From Clostridium gasigenes (GTDB lineage Bacteria > Bacillota > Clostridia > Clostridiales > Clostridiaceae), in contig NZ_FNJM01000002.1 in NCBI RefSeq assembly GCF_900104115.1, forward strand, positions 372,001 to 436,000: a DNA stretch of 64,000 nucleotides, read 5' to 3'. Under the pieces are notes generated by a model. The model was given only the letters and a program-made list of their open reading frames with translations. It searched no databases and was not told where the DNA came from. The position numbers and the translations under genes were made by a program. Position 1 is the stretch's first letter. Each line of letters starts with the position of its first letter. This document shows positions 28,731-37,788 of the stretch, in pieces.

Positions 28731-30032
28731 TTATATAATTTTATTAATTATTGATACTTTAGCTGGTTTCTTATCTTGAATATCATATGCTTCTAATAGA
28801 ACTTCTTCAGCTTTTACAAATAGATTTTCGTGGCTAGAATATAATGTAGCAAGTACATCACCCTTTTTAACATAGTCGCCCATTTTTATTTTTAATAGGA
28901 TTCCAGCACCATGATCTATATTATCAGCCTTTGTTTCTCTTCCAGCTCCAGTGATTAATGATGATATACCTACTTTTTCTGCATCTAAATCAAATACATA
29001 GCCTTCTTTAGGTGATTTAACTTCATGAATCAATGGTGATATAGTAAATTTCTTTGGATTATCTATAACAGCTGGATCTCCACCTTGATTTACAACTAAT
29101 TCTCTTAATTTTGAAAGGGCTTTTCCATTAGCTAATAATTCTTCGAGTAGCTTTCTTCCCTTTTCTACATCTACTTCTATATTTCCTAATTTAAGCATTT
29201 GAGCTCCAAGTTCTAAGCACAACTCTCTTAAATCATCTGGACCTCTATTACTTAATACTTCAATAACTTCTTGAATTTCAAGAGCATTACCTACTGCATA
29301 ACCTAAAGGTTCCCCCATTAGTGTAATTGCTGCTGAAGTGTTACGTCCTAAATTTTTACCTATACTAACCATAGCTCTTGCTAATTCTTCTGCATCTTTT
29401 GCTGTTTTCATAAATGCACCTTCACCGTATTTAACGTCTAAAAGAATTGCATCTGATCCTGAAGCTATTTTTTTACTCATAATACTTGCTGCTATAAGAG
29501 GTATGCTATCAACTGTAGCTGTTACATCTCTTAAAGCGTATATCTTTTTATCTGCTGGCACAAGGTTTTGAGTTTGACCTGCTATTACAAGTCCTGCATT
29601 TTGAACTAAATCTTTAAACTTAGCTTCATCTACTTCTATGTTAAACCCTGGAATAGATTCTAATTTATCTAAAGTTCCTCCAGTGTGCCCAAGGCCTCTA
29701 CCTGATAATTTTGCAACCTTCCCACCAGCTGCTGCTACCATTGGTATTAAGATAAGAGAAGTCTTATCACCAACACCTCCAGTACTATGTTTATCAAGTT
29801 TAATTCCATCTATCATTGTAAGGTCTATTACATCTCCTGAATTTACCATTGCCATAGTAAGATTGGATGTTTCTACCTCTGTAAAACCATTTAAATATAT
29901 TGCCATTAATAATGCCGAAGTCTGGTAATCGGTTACTTCTCCGGTAACATAATTTTCTATGAAGAAATCAATTTCATCTTTAGATAGCTCTTTATGATCT
30001 CTCTTGTTTTTAATAATATCATACATTCTCAT
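28731..30032 (-). CDS. pdp: Pyrimidine-nucleoside phosphorylase
   Basis: 433 residues, with the phosphate-binding KHSTGGVGDKTSL (about 82-94), the family signature SGRGLGHTGGTLDKLE (about 110-125) and the MKTAKDAEELARAMV helix. It carries out phosphorolysis of uridine, thymidine and deoxyuridine to the base plus (deoxy)ribose-1-phosphate. The length and C-terminal alpha/beta domain (GYVFDLDAEKVG) agree with Firmicute Pdp. The upstream 84-nt gap before the lipoprotein stop contains a hairpin-like repeat. Confidence 0.94.
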   Translation of the reverse strand: MRMYDIIKNKRDHKELSKDEIDFFIENYVTGEVTDYQTSALLMAIYLNGFTEVETSNLTMAMVNSGDVIDLTMIDGIKLDKHSTGGVGDKTSLILIPMVAAAGGKVAKLSGRGLGHTGGTLDKLESIPGFNIEVDEAKFKDLVQNAGLVIAGQTQNLVPADKKIYALRDVTATVDSIPLIAASIMSKKIASGSDAILLDVKYGEGAFMKTAKDAEELARAMVSIGKNLGRNTSAAITLMGEPLGYAVGNALEIQEVIEVLSNRGPDDLRELCLELGAQMLKLGNIEVDVEKGRKLLEELLANGKALSKLRELVVNQGGDPAVIDNPKKFTISPLIHEVKSPKEGYVFDLDAEKVGISSLITGAGRETKADNIDHGAGILLKIKMGDYVKKGDVLATLYSSHENLFVKAEEVLLEAYDIQDKKPAKVSIINKII

Positions 30033-30066
30033 TTAAAATTCTCTCCTTTTATAATGATATTTAAAC

Positions 30067-30105
30067 ATCTTTAAAAGAATAACAAGCAAATATGCTAGTT
30101 TATTT
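30067..30105. repeat. Short dispersed repeat upstream of pdp
   Basis: Positions 30067-30094 match 33887-33914 at 25 of 28 bases. The following part (AATATGCTAGTTTATT) also resembles the palindromes at 37638-37664 and 59773-59799. It can form a weak hairpin ending in TTATTCTTTT on the minus strand and sits between the lipoprotein gene and pdp, where it might give partial termination. Confidence 0.5.
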
Positions 30106-30116
30106 CTTCAAATGCT

Positions 30117-31148
30117 TTATCTATTAATTTCCCATTCCTCTAGCTCATTTGCCGTTAATGGGATAATTATCTCTTTATTAATTATTTTATTTCTTATAGT
30201 TTCTACTCTTTGTACTATTTGATCTGATAACTCTACACTAGAACCCTCTCTAGCCTCTTGTAGTACATTTTCCTTCATAGCATATTCATGAACTCCAGGA
30301 TTCCAATTTCCAGATTTCATATCTTTAATTTCTTCATACAATATGTTATTAATATCTCTTCTGGCTGTTGCCACAATATGATCACTGTCGTAAAAATTTT
30401 GATTTCCATCAACACCAAATGCATATTTATCAGCTTCATTTGCAGCTGCAAACACTCCAAGTCCTGCTGATCCTGCTAAGTGTTGTATAAAAATTGCTCC
30501 CCTACTATATAAAAGCAACGCTATCTCCTTCGCCTTTGAATGTGCTGCAAAGTCATTAACAACTGCTGATATAACCTTTGCATCAGGGTTTACATATTTA
30601 ACGCCTGACTCAAATGCCACTGCTGCTTCTCTAAGTTGACTACTTTCTATTCCAAGTATGACCCCTGCCACATTTTCTTTGGAATTATTATTAACGTCAC
30701 TTAGCATTGCTAGTCCAGCTATAGTGCCATTTAAGAAAACCTGCTCTGTCCATTTTTCATATATAGAAACCACGTTAGGTAACGTAGCTCTTGAATCACT
30801 TATCATAAATTTTTGCTTTGGAAAATCCTTAGATACCTTTGCTACCCCATCCACTTGTTCTGATTCAACTGCAATTATTAGAACATACTCTTCACTTTCT
30901 GCGTATTCTCTAATTACATTTTCATATTCCTTAGGGGATTTAGGTTCTGAATAGTCAAATTCTATTCCTAGTTCATCTTGTGCTCTTAGCACCCCTTCAT
31001 AACACAAATCATTATATGACTTGTCTCCTAAACCGACAGAACTAAAAATAATTGCTATTTTTTCACTCTTATATCTAGATTCAGTACATCCTATTGTCAT
31101 TAATAGTACTAAATTTAATAATACAAGAATTGAAATTAATTTTTTCAT
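30117..31148 (-). CDS. BMP-family lipoprotein, putative nucleoside-binding/sensing protein
   Basis: 343 residues with a lipoprotein signal peptide (hydrophobic 5-20, lipobox TIGC with Cys21). The mature part has the BMP/PnrA fold pattern: IAIIFSSVGLGDKSYNDLCYEGV, AGLAMLSDVN, VAGVILGIESSQL, FIQHLAGSAGLGVFAAA, AFGVDGNQNFYDSDHIVATA. BMP proteins bind nucleosides or simple sugars on the outer face of the membrane. No ABC permease or ATPase genes lie with it; instead it directly follows a YesM/YesN system, so it may serve as the sensor's ligand-binding partner (inference), or work with a transporter coded elsewhere. Confidence 0.85.
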   Translation of the reverse strand: MKKLISILVLLNLVLLMTIGCTESRYKSEKIAIIFSSVGLGDKSYNDLCYEGVLRAQDELGIEFDYSEPKSPKEYENVIREYAESEEYVLIIAVESEQVDGVAKVSKDFPKQKFMISDSRATLPNVVSIYEKWTEQVFLNGTIAGLAMLSDVNNNSKENVAGVILGIESSQLREAAVAFESGVKYVNPDAKVISAVVNDFAAHSKAKEIALLLYSRGAIFIQHLAGSAGLGVFAAANEADKYAFGVDGNQNFYDSDHIVATARRDINNILYEEIKDMKSGNWNPGVHEYAMKENVLQEAREGSSVELSDQIVQRVETIRNKIINKEIIIPLTANELEEWEINR

Positions 31149-31213
31149 TATTTCCTCCTAGGATACTCCATAGGAATAGCAAATACTTTTAACTTGTTCT
31201 TTGCTACACCTAT

Positions 31214-31242
31214 AGTATATTAAATATTAAGCTTATTTTAAA
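31214..31242 (-). promoter_or_regulatory. Candidate promoter of the lipoprotein-nucleoside operon
   Basis: On the minus strand a good -10 (TATACT, 31214-31219) lies 17 nt after a poor -35 (TTTAAA, 31237-31242). A weak -35 with phased repeats just upstream fits an activator-dependent promoter. Confidence 0.45.
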
Positions 31243-31290
31243 TGAAGCCCGTTGATAACCTTTACAACAATTTTGATTTTCTATTGTAAA

Positions 31291-31338
31291 ATATTGATAT
31301 TTTATTATTATATTGATATTTAAAAACTATATTGATAT
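31291..31338. promoter_or_regulatory. Three direct repeats with 19-bp period, candidate activator sites
   Basis: ATATTGATAT occurs at 31291-31300, 31310-31319 and 31329-31338, each 19 bp from the next, which is near two helical turns. The sites lie 50-100 bp upstream of the -35 of the lipoprotein operon and just after the stop of the AraC-type regulator, so the regulator is the natural candidate to bind them. Confidence 0.6.
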
Positions 31339-31346
31339 AAATATAG

Positions 31347-32102
31347 TTAATATCTATCATCTTCCGGAGATACATTATGGCATTTCTTATAACTTTTTGA
31401 AAAATACCCCGTATTAGCATAACCTACTTCATTAGCAATTTCACCTATTTTTTTATCAGTATTCTTTAGAAGATACTCAGCTTTTTTCATTCTATAATTT
31501 GTAAGATATGTACTGAAATTTTCCCCTACTTCTTCTTTAAATAATCTAGAAAAATACTCATGTGATAGAAATACATGTTTGGATATATCTCCTAATGAAA
31601 TATGATCCTTATAATTATCATCTATATAATCCATAGATCTTTTAATTGCCTTTGAATATTGCTTTCCTTTATTTTCTATTCTTTCCTCAGAATTATTTTC
31701 ATCTAAAACCTCTCTAGTTATACCCTCTATACTATCTGCTACTTTTCTTAATAATTCATTTATATCCTTAGGCCTTATATCAGATTTTATCAAATACTCA
31801 TAAACGCCATAGCTAATAGCTCTTTTTGCATATGAAAATTTTTCAAAATTAGTTAACAATATAACTACTACATCCTTCATTACCTTTTTTATTTCTCTAG
31901 TAAACTCCAATCCATCCATTATAGGCATTCCTATATCTGTGAAGATTACATCTGGTTTTAACTTCACAGCAAGCTCATAACCCTCTTTTCCATTTGATGC
32001 ACTTGCTACTACATTAAAATCTTTAGATAAGTTTGAAATAGTGTATACAATCCATTCCCTTATTGGGGCTTCATCCTCAATTACTAATATGTTCAACATC
32101 AT
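31347..32102 (-). CDS. YesN-type response regulator with AraC DNA-binding domain
   Basis: 251 residues. Receiver domain at 2-120 with the acidic pocket (VIEDEAP), the phosphoacceptor Asp in DVIFTDIGMP (about 55-64), and Lys in LIKSDIRP. The C-terminal AraC domain (about 150-250) has two helix-turn-helix units, with EYFSRLFKEEVGENFSTYL and ANEVGYANTGYFSKSYKKC. It ends 199 nt before the lipoprotein start and follows the kinase gene by 9 nt. It probably activates the nucleoside operon. Confidence 0.93.
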   Translation of the reverse strand: MMLNILVIEDEAPIREWIVYTISNLSKDFNVVASASNGKEGYELAVKLKPDVIFTDIGMPIMDGLEFTREIKKVMKDVVVILLTNFEKFSYAKRAISYGVYEYLIKSDIRPKDINELLRKVADSIEGITREVLDENNSEERIENKGKQYSKAIKRSMDYIDDNYKDHISLGDISKHVFLSHEYFSRLFKEEVGENFSTYLTNYRMKKAEYLLKNTDKKIGEIANEVGYANTGYFSKSYKKCHNVSPEDDRY

Positions 32103-32111
32103 AAATCCTCC

Positions 32112-33869
32112 TTAGCTTGGCAATATAAAAATTACCTTCGTCCCTTTTCCTTCAATACTATTTATATTTAACCCATACTGTGATCCATAATTTAGACCTA
32201 TTCTCTCATGAACATTAATAACCCCTACCCTATTTACTGATCCTTCCCTTTTAAGTACACCTTCTATTTTGACCTCTGACATACCTATACCATTATCCTT
32301 TACAACAATTCTTATACCATCTTTATTTCTATAACCAACAATACTTATAATTCCCTTGTTATTTTCCTTCTCCATACTATATAAAATTGCATTTTCTACA
32401 ATAGGTTGCAATATAAATGAGGGTACCTTATAATCATTTATTTTCTCCTCAATATCACAACTAAAGGTGAATGCCCCTGGATATCGCATCTTTTGTAATT
32501 CAACGTAATTTTTAATATTATCTATTTCCTCTTTTAAAGTTATGCACTCACTTGCCTTAGGTAAAAGAGCCCTAAGTAGCCTTGTGAATCTATAAACCAT
32601 TTCTTCAGCTTCCTCATTCTTGTTCATAGAAATTAAAAATCTTATACCGCTTAAAGTATTATATAGAAAATGTGGATTTATTTGAGCTTGCAAGAAACTA
32701 AGCTCTGCCATTCTCTTTTCCTGCTCTTCTCTTTTAATTTCATCTATATAATAATCCAACTTCTTTACCATACTATTAAAGGCATCCTCAAGCTGAACTA
32801 TCTCATCACCACAGCATTCTGACTCAGCCTCTATCTTTAGGTTACCAGCTTTAACTTCCTTCATTCTATTTTTTATATTAAGAATTGGCCTTGTTATCCA
32901 AAGCGAAAGTTTATAACTGACTCCAATAGATATTATAATTAATATTAATAATACTATTAGTAATCTTCTAGTTATTTGTATAGCTGGTTCCCGTAGAACC
33001 TTTAGAGGTAACTCCTCTATTATGCTCCATCCATCATCATTTATATTTGATTTTATCTTCATAAATTCTATATTATCTTTTAAAATAATATTATTATCCC
33101 TATATTTATCTATAGTATCTTCATAATGCATCCCTATAGATCTTTTATCCTTGCTGGATATTATTTTTCCATTACCATCAACTATATAAATATCTCTACC
33201 ATCACTTAAACTTTCAGAGTACCTGTCATATAGCATCTTTTCACTTATATCTATAATTAAAACTCCTAAAACCTCTCCAGTAATAAGATCTTTTATAGGT
33301 CTACCCATTTTAAAGATGTATTTATATGGTCCTATTCCAGCCTCATCTTTATAGGTATTAATAAGTACCGTATTATCTGTTGAATTAATTATATCTTTAT
33401 ACCACTGATTGTTTTCTATACCCTCAACATCATACTTTGTTTTAGAATATGTACTATATGTTAATCCATTTTTTCCAATGACATAAAGTTCAGGTTTCAT
33501 ATTAAACTTAGAATAACTAAAAACCTTATCTATTAATAACCCTTGCACATATGCATTCATAGATTTAATACTTTTTTTATCTTTAGGTATATTCTCCTTA
33601 GGAATAGATAATGTCTCTATTAATTTATTATTAACAACAATGTCATCCATTATTGTTTCTACATTTGATAATAAAATTAATATATTATTTCCTATCTCCC
33701 CTAATACCTGATTATTCATCCGATACATTTCCTGCTTCATTATTTTATTAGTATCCTTAATAGTCCACATTCCAACTAATATAGCAATAGATATTAGCAG
33801 TGTGAACAATATACAAAATAGCTTAAATATTATGCTGTTCCTATTTATTTTCATATTAATTATTCTCAT
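32112..33869 (-). CDS. YesM-type sensor histidine kinase
   Basis: 585 residues. Membrane helices at about 15-32 and 302-322 enclose a large extracytoplasmic dCache-like sensor. A HAMP domain follows (about 325-375), then the His_kinase domain with the phosphoacceptor His in QAQINPHFLYNTLSGIRFL (about 390-408) and an HATPase_c domain with N-box IVENAILYSM and G-box DNGIGMS. The first ATG has a suitable AAAGGA site. YesM/YesN pairs control uptake or use of sugars in many Firmicutes; here context points to nucleosides or deoxyribose, possibly sensed through the lipoprotein. Confidence 0.92.
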   Translation of the reverse strand: MRIINMKINRNSIIFKLFCILFTLLISIAILVGMWTIKDTNKIMKQEMYRMNNQVLGEIGNNILILLSNVETIMDDIVVNNKLIETLSIPKENIPKDKKSIKSMNAYVQGLLIDKVFSYSKFNMKPELYVIGKNGLTYSTYSKTKYDVEGIENNQWYKDIINSTDNTVLINTYKDEAGIGPYKYIFKMGRPIKDLITGEVLGVLIIDISEKMLYDRYSESLSDGRDIYIVDGNGKIISSKDKRSIGMHYEDTIDKYRDNNIILKDNIEFMKIKSNINDDGWSIIEELPLKVLREPAIQITRRLLIVLLILIIISIGVSYKLSLWITRPILNIKNRMKEVKAGNLKIEAESECCGDEIVQLEDAFNSMVKKLDYYIDEIKREEQEKRMAELSFLQAQINPHFLYNTLSGIRFLISMNKNEEAEEMVYRFTRLLRALLPKASECITLKEEIDNIKNYVELQKMRYPGAFTFSCDIEEKINDYKVPSFILQPIVENAILYSMEKENNKGIISIVGYRNKDGIRIVVKDNGIGMSEVKIEGVLKREGSVNRVGVINVHERIGLNYGSQYGLNINSIEGKGTKVIFILPS

Positions 33870-33886
33870 ATTTTTTTCCTTTAGAA

Positions 33887-33914
33887 ATCTTTAAAATAAT
33901 AATAAGCCAATATG
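33887..33914. repeat. Short dispersed repeat upstream of the yesM-type gene
   Basis: Matches 30067-30094 at 25 of 28 bases. It lies directly 5' of the kinase gene start, as the other copy lies 5' of pdp. Confidence 0.5.
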
Positions 33915-34013
33915 TCTCTTCCCTTGACTTGTTATTTCATTATACCGTAGGTTAGTAGCTATTGGGGAGTATTTAAACAATTTATTGAATTTGATATAAT
34001 TTAATTCTCAAAA

Positions 34014-34060
34014 GGGGATGTTGCTTAAAATGATTTTAAAAATCATTTTGCAACATCCCC
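34014..34060 (-). terminator. Long perfect hairpin, terminator of the small-peptide genes
   Basis: GGGGATGTTGC (34014-34024) and GCAACATCCCC (34050-34060) pair, and the inside (AAAATGATT/AATCATTTT) pairs as well, so nearly 24 bp of stem. The T tract is short (CTTTTGAG on the minus strand). It follows the small gene at 34084 by 23 nt. Confidence 0.75.
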
Positions 34061-34083
34061 TCTTTGGATATTATATTTAGATA

Positions 34084-34236
34084 TTATTTAGCAAGTAACC
34101 CTCCACCTTTTTTGACTTGAACTCCCTTAGATGAACTTCCAATTGTTTTTTTAGCTTTGCTATTATTTTTAGAATTACTACTATTATTCTTTTTTTCTTC
34201 AATGATTTTTTTCATCATTTCCATATTTGTATTCAT
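34084..34236 (-). CDS. Small Lys/Ser/Asn-rich protein, paralogue of the next gene
   Basis: 50 residues. Charged helix at the start (NMEMMKKIIEEKKNN), then a Ser/Asn/Lys-rich middle and an end with SSSKGVQVKKGGGLLAK. AAGGAGAA at 34243-34250 is a well-spaced ribosome binding site. The start is clearly homologous to the 46-residue product of 34261-34401 (NMEIMKKVIEEKK), while the tails differ. No family recognised. It could be a small nucleic-acid-binding or spore-type protein, or a precursor peptide with a constant leader and a variable core; none is shown by the sequence. Confidence 0.6.
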   Translation of the reverse strand: MNTNMEMMKKIIEEKKNNSSNSKNNSKAKKTIGSSSKGVQVKKGGGLLAK

Positions 34237-34260
34237 AACTTTTCTCCTTATCATTTAAGG

Positions 34261-34401
34261 CTATTTTATGTTACCTGATCCTGGACTTTGTGTTCCGTAA
34301 GTTGGTGGTCTTTTAGTGTTTTTTTGATTTGCACCTTTTACTTTTTTTTCTTCAATAACTTTTTTCATTATTTCCATGTTCTTTTTTATATCATTTTTCA
34401 T
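34261..34401 (-). CDS. Small basic protein, paralogue of the previous gene
   Basis: 46 residues: MKNDIKKNMEIMKKVIEEKK followed by a Lys/Gly/Pro/Ser tail (KNTKRPPTYGTQSPGSGNIK). GAAGG lies upstream at a normal distance. The leader-like half matches the neighbouring small gene and the second half is unrelated, which is the strongest evidence that both are real genes. The two stops and starts are 24 nt apart, so they are probably one transcript ending at the hairpin 34014-34060. Function unknown. Confidence 0.55.
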   Translation of the reverse strand: MKNDIKKNMEIMKKVIEEKKVKGANQKNTKRPPTYGTQSPGSGNIK

Positions 34402-34583
34402 ATTTTTTACCTTCTTTTCTTTATTTTTTATAAATTTAAAAGACTTAATAACTAATATCCTTGAAATTATTATTCACAATGAATATTTTCAAAGCAATAT
34501 TTGTTCTTTTACTAATCTATTATACCCTAAAAACGGGCTTTTGAGTGCATCCTATTAAATAATATATCTTTTTAATATAAAAA

Positions 34584-34607
34584 AAGCACCTGTGTTAGCA
34601 GGTGCTT
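34584..34607 (-). terminator. Intrinsic terminator after ctc/L25
   Basis: AAGCACCTG/CAGGTGCTT with a 6-nt loop, followed by seven T on the minus strand. Confidence 0.88.
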
Positions 34608-34703
34608 GGACAAATTTTCCTTTAATATAACCTATCATAAAATTATCTATTAAATAATATATTTTTAATAATAGTTAATAGATATTATACTTTGGTTTTA
34701 GAA

Positions 34704-35285
34704 TTATTCAGCAACTTCTTCTTCACTCTCAGCATTATTTTCTTCAACTAATCTTGTTATAGTTGCGTAAATTTCATCTTCATTATCACTAATTTTTATT
34801 TCCTTATCTAAATTAAAGTTCTTTATTGTAATTGTATCTCCAAGTTCTTTTTCTGATACATCAATAACTACTACATCAGGCATTAAAGCCATTTTCCCAA
34901 AAACATCTATCTCAGTTTTTTGAATATTTAATTTAAGTAAGTTTGCAACTAGATTTTTTTCACCCTTAAACTCAATAGGTAGTTGTAACTTTATTTCGTG
35001 ATTTTTTGAAACAAGTTGTACATCTATATGTGTGATTTTTGCTGTTACAGGATGTCTTTGAATTTCTTTTATAAATCCAAATTTCTTACCTTCTCCATAT
35101 TTAACCCATACTTTTGCATTAGAACCATGTTTTGAAAGAATCTTTCTTAAAGATGATTCTTCAAACTTTACAGAAGTTGCTTCCTTAACATTATCTCCAT
35201 AAATTACTCCTGCAATAAAACCATTTTCTTTAAATCTTTTAGATTTTGTTGTTCTTTCAAATGCATTTAAAATATTTTTTTCCAT
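34704..35285 (-). CDS. ctc: 50S ribosomal protein L25 / general stress protein Ctc
   Basis: 193 residues. Residues 1-90 are the L25 5S-rRNA-binding domain (AFERTTKSKRFKENGFIAGVIYGD ... HPVTAKITHIDVQ is its typical run of landmarks). Residues 95-190 are the TL5/Ctc C-terminal beta domain (VVIDVSEKELGDTITIKNF), with an acidic end. In B. subtilis Ctc is made in stress. Single-gene unit with its own terminator at 34584; no SigB-like promoter was recognised. Confidence 0.93.
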   Translation of the reverse strand: MEKNILNAFERTTKSKRFKENGFIAGVIYGDNVKEATSVKFEESSLRKILSKHGSNAKVWVKYGEGKKFGFIKEIQRHPVTAKITHIDVQLVSKNHEIKLQLPIEFKGEKNLVANLLKLNIQKTEIDVFGKMALMPDVVVIDVSEKELGDTITIKNFNLDKEIKISDNEDEIYATITRLVEENNAESEEEVAE

Positions 35286-35412
35286 AATAATTCACTCCTC
35301 TTGGCTTATAACGCCATTTCATTTATTATATCATAGTAGTATCCGAAATATGATTATACTGTTCATAAGGCTTACTATGTATAGTAAAGTGTTTATAAAT
35401 GAAACCTAAGCT

Positions 35413-35517
35413 ATGTATTTAAATCCTATAGTATATATTAAGACTAATACAGGTATTTTAGAAGAATTTGGAGAAATAATTATGGTAAAACAACAAATAC
35501 AACGTACTTATAATTAA
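35413..35517 (+). CDS. Doubtful 34-codon reading frame, possible gene remnant
   Basis: ATG at 35413 to TAA at 35515, 34 residues of ordinary composition (NPIVYIKTNTGILEEFGE), running into the hairpin 35496-35540. No good ribosome binding site. It may be the tail of a decayed gene. Confidence 0.2.
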   Translation: MYLNPIVYIKTNTGILEEFGEIIMVKQQIQRTYN

Positions 35518-35540
35518 TATTATTGTAAGTACGTTGTATT
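35496..35540. terminator. Bidirectional intrinsic terminator
   Basis: Fifteen-base perfect arms AATACAACGTACTTA and TAAGTACGTTGTATT with a 15-nt AT loop. The T run is better on the plus strand, but the position 65 nt after the chemoreceptor stop fits use on the minus strand as well. Confidence 0.75.
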
Positions 35541-35604
35541 TTTATATTAATATTACCTTAAAATTCACATTATTTACTGCAAACCCACCAGTTGCTACAA
35601 TAAA

Positions 35605-37599
35605 TTAAATTTTAAATTTATTTACTATATCCATTAATTCAACAGTCATATTATTTAATAACTGTGCTGATGCTGCTATTTCTTGGGTAGAAGCGTTCAT
35701 CTCTTCTGATGATGCCGCTATCTCTTCTGAAGAAGCTGCTGTTTCTTCTGATACCGCTGAAATACCCTCTACTGTATCTAGTATTTTAGTCTTATCCTTT
35801 TCAAGTATAGCTGTAGATTTATTAATATCATCAATCATAGGAACTACTTTATTTATTTCAACTATAATCTTTTTAAATACTCCTATAGTTGAATTTATAA
35901 CATCTATTTGATTTTCTATTTCTTTATTCATAGTTCCTGTACTTGTTACTATGTTACCCGTATCATTTGATATTTCCGAAACAATTCCACTTATTGTTTC
36001 TGAAGAAACCTTTGATTGTTCTGCAAGCTTTCTTATTTCATCAGCTACAATAGCAAATCCTCTACCTGCATCACCAGCTCTTGCAGCCTCTATAGCTGCA
36101 TTTAAAGCTAAAAGATTTGTTTGTTCTGCTATACTATTAATCATATTTGTAATTTCATTTATCTTATTTACATTGTTACCAAGGACATCAATTTTATTAC
36201 CAAATTCTCCAAAAGTGCTATTCACTTTATTTACCGAATCAACTAGAATGTCCATGCTTGAGCTACTATCTTCAGCCATAGTCCCAACATTTCTTGCATT
36301 TACATCTACTTCTTTTATATTCACTATTACTTGTCCTAATTTATCACCAAATCCACCTAATATTCCAGTAACCTCAACTAAATCCCCGGCTTGGCCACTT
36401 GCCCCAATTGCTACATCTTGAATAGCTGTAGTTACATTTTCAGCAGAAGAAGCTATTTCTTCTGATATAGCAGATAGACTTTCAGAGTGTGTATCTATAT
36501 TTTCTGCACTATTCTTAACCTTCTCTATCATTTCTTTCATATTTTGTTGCAATGTACTAGCCGCTCTTGATATTTCTCCTATTTCATCCTTCATTAGAGT
36601 GTACTTATCCCTTGCTGGCACAGTAAAATCACCCTTAGCTAATAATGTTAAATATTTTGCTATAGTTTTTAAGTTATTAACTACACTAGTAGAAATTACT
36701 ATAGTCAATATAAGCCCTAAACTTAGTAAAATTGTAGTCACAATTATTATAGTTTTTCTAAGACTATTAATCTCTTCCATTACCTCTTCAGTATCTGTAT
36801 CCACCCCAATAGACCAGCCTGTACCTTCTACGGGTGCATAACCCACAGTTTTTTTTATTCCCTTATATGAATACTCTCCTGCTCCAACTTCTCCAGCCAT
36901 CATTTTTTGTTCTACCTCTAGAAGTTCTTGTAATTCAGGATCTTTCTTTACCATTTCGATAACATTAGACTGATTTTCCACCATTTCTTTATCATAATCA
37001 GCAATAGTAGTACCATCTTTAGCAATCATGAATGCCTTTCCTGTTTTACCAAATGTAATATCATTAATAATATCACTTAATATAGAAGCATCCTTTAAAG
37101 CATATAATACTCCAATAGTTTCATTTCCATTTTTTATTGGTACTGCAAAAAAAATCTTTACTTTATCATCTAACTTACTTTTTATAGGATCTGATACATT
37201 ATCTTTTCCTTCTATCGCTTTTTTAAAATGTTCTCTATCTTTAACATTTAAACTTTGTTCTTTAAATGATATAACATCACCCTTTTTATTTACAAGATTT
37301 ATACTATCAAACCCATTTCTTTTTGCCTCTGAGTTTAAAATCTCAATTCCTTTATCATTAAAACTATTTATATTTTTAATATTTTCATTTTCCGCTATTG
37401 TTTTTAATATTTGAAGTTCATTATTTATTCTGCCTTCAACAACCCTTGATCCTTCAACTGCAATTTCAGGTATAGTTTTTTGAGTATTATTTTGTAGTGC
37501 AACCCTTGATGTTTTTACGGAAATAATACCCAAGCTTATGCTTATCACAAAAATCATGGCTCCAAATAATACAATTAATTTTGTTCTTATACTTTTCAT
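35605..37599 (-). CDS. Methyl-accepting chemotaxis protein with dCache sensor
   Basis: 664 residues. Membrane helices at about 8-28 and 283-305 enclose a dCache-like periplasmic-type sensor (with the [18 protein letters not shown] segment at about 183-200). A HAMP domain follows (about 305-360), then a long signalling coil with the conserved tip [19 protein letters not shown] (about 493-512). The last 60 residues repeat Glu/Ala/Ser motifs typical of methylation helices. Its ligand is unknown. It has its own sigma-D-like promoter and a structured leader with a terminator hairpin 40 nt before the start. Confidence 0.93.
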   Translation of the reverse strand: MKSIRTKLIVLFGAMIFVISISLGIISVKTSRVALQNNTQKTIPEIAVEGSRVVEGRINNELQILKTIAENENIKNINSFNDKGIEILNSEAKRNGFDSINLVNKKGDVISFKEQSLNVKDREHFKKAIEGKDNVSDPIKSKLDDKVKIFFAVPIKNGNETIGVLYALKDASILSDIINDITFGKTGKAFMIAKDGTTIADYDKEMVENQSNVIEMVKKDPELQELLEVEQKMMAGEVGAGEYSYKGIKKTVGYAPVEGTGWSIGVDTDTEEVMEEINSLRKTIIIVTTILLSLGLILTIVISTSVVNNLKTIAKYLTLLAKGDFTVPARDKYTLMKDEIGEISRAASTLQQNMKEMIEKVKNSAENIDTHSESLSAISEEIASSAENVTTAIQDVAIGASGQAGDLVEVTGILGGFGDKLGQVIVNIKEVDVNARNVGTMAEDSSSSMDILVDSVNKVNSTFGEFGNKIDVLGNNVNKINEITNMINSIAEQTNLLALNAAIEAARAGDAGRGFAIVADEIRKLAEQSKVSSETISGIVSEISNDTGNIVTSTGTMNKEIENQIDVINSTIGVFKKIIVEINKVVPMIDDINKSTAILEKDKTKILDTVEGISAVSEETAASSEEIAASSEEMNASTQEIAASAQLLNNMTVELMDIVNKFKI

Positions 37600-37637
37600 A
37601 TGTATTTCCCCCCTATTATATAAGTCACTTTTGAAAA

Positions 37638-37664
37638 AATAATAGACTAATTTGCTAGTCTATT
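37638..37664 (-). terminator. Leader terminator hairpin before the chemoreceptor; copy of a dispersed palindrome
   Basis: AATAGACTA/TAGTCTATT (37641-37649, 37656-37664) is a perfect 9-bp stem, followed on the minus strand by ATTTTTTC. That is a textbook intrinsic terminator located between promoter and start codon, so it could act as an attenuator. The 27-nt sequence recurs at 59773-59799 with only two mismatches. Confidence 0.65.
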
Positions 37665-37666
37665 TT

Positions 37667-37731
37667 AAGTCATACTGTGTGGATACAATCCACATATAGC
37701 CCACTACTACCGGATTCTATCTCCTTGACTG
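37667..37731 (-). promoter_or_regulatory. Structured leader element, candidate riboswitch-like regulator
   Basis: On the minus strand AGTCA (37726-37730) and TGACT (37668-37672) can close a domain. It contains a 7-bp hairpin TGTGGAT/ATCCACA (37678-37694) and an ATAG/CTAT plus CC/GG helix around GGTAGTAGTGG. Immediately downstream is the terminator 37638-37664 and then the chemoreceptor gene. I compared it from memory with c-di-GMP-I/II, purine and SAM aptamers and found no convincing match. Confidence 0.35.
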
Positions 37732-37788
37732 ACACAAATTATATATTACTCCTTAATCTACCATTTTTCAGTGCTTAATTCAGTATAA

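Noticed and set aside
31291-31338. Iterons of a plasmid origin
   Set aside because: Only three 10-bp units and no replication gene; they fit activator sites upstream of a catabolic operon better.
35951-36421. 156-codon open frame on the plus strand
   Set aside because: Antisense of the conserved signalling domain of the chemoreceptor.
37667-37731. c-di-GMP riboswitch upstream of a chemoreceptor
   Set aside because: Neither the GEMM-I core (GGGCAAA ... GACGCAAAGC) nor a full type II arrangement can be found; only TAGTAGTG is reminiscent. Kept as an unnamed structured leader.
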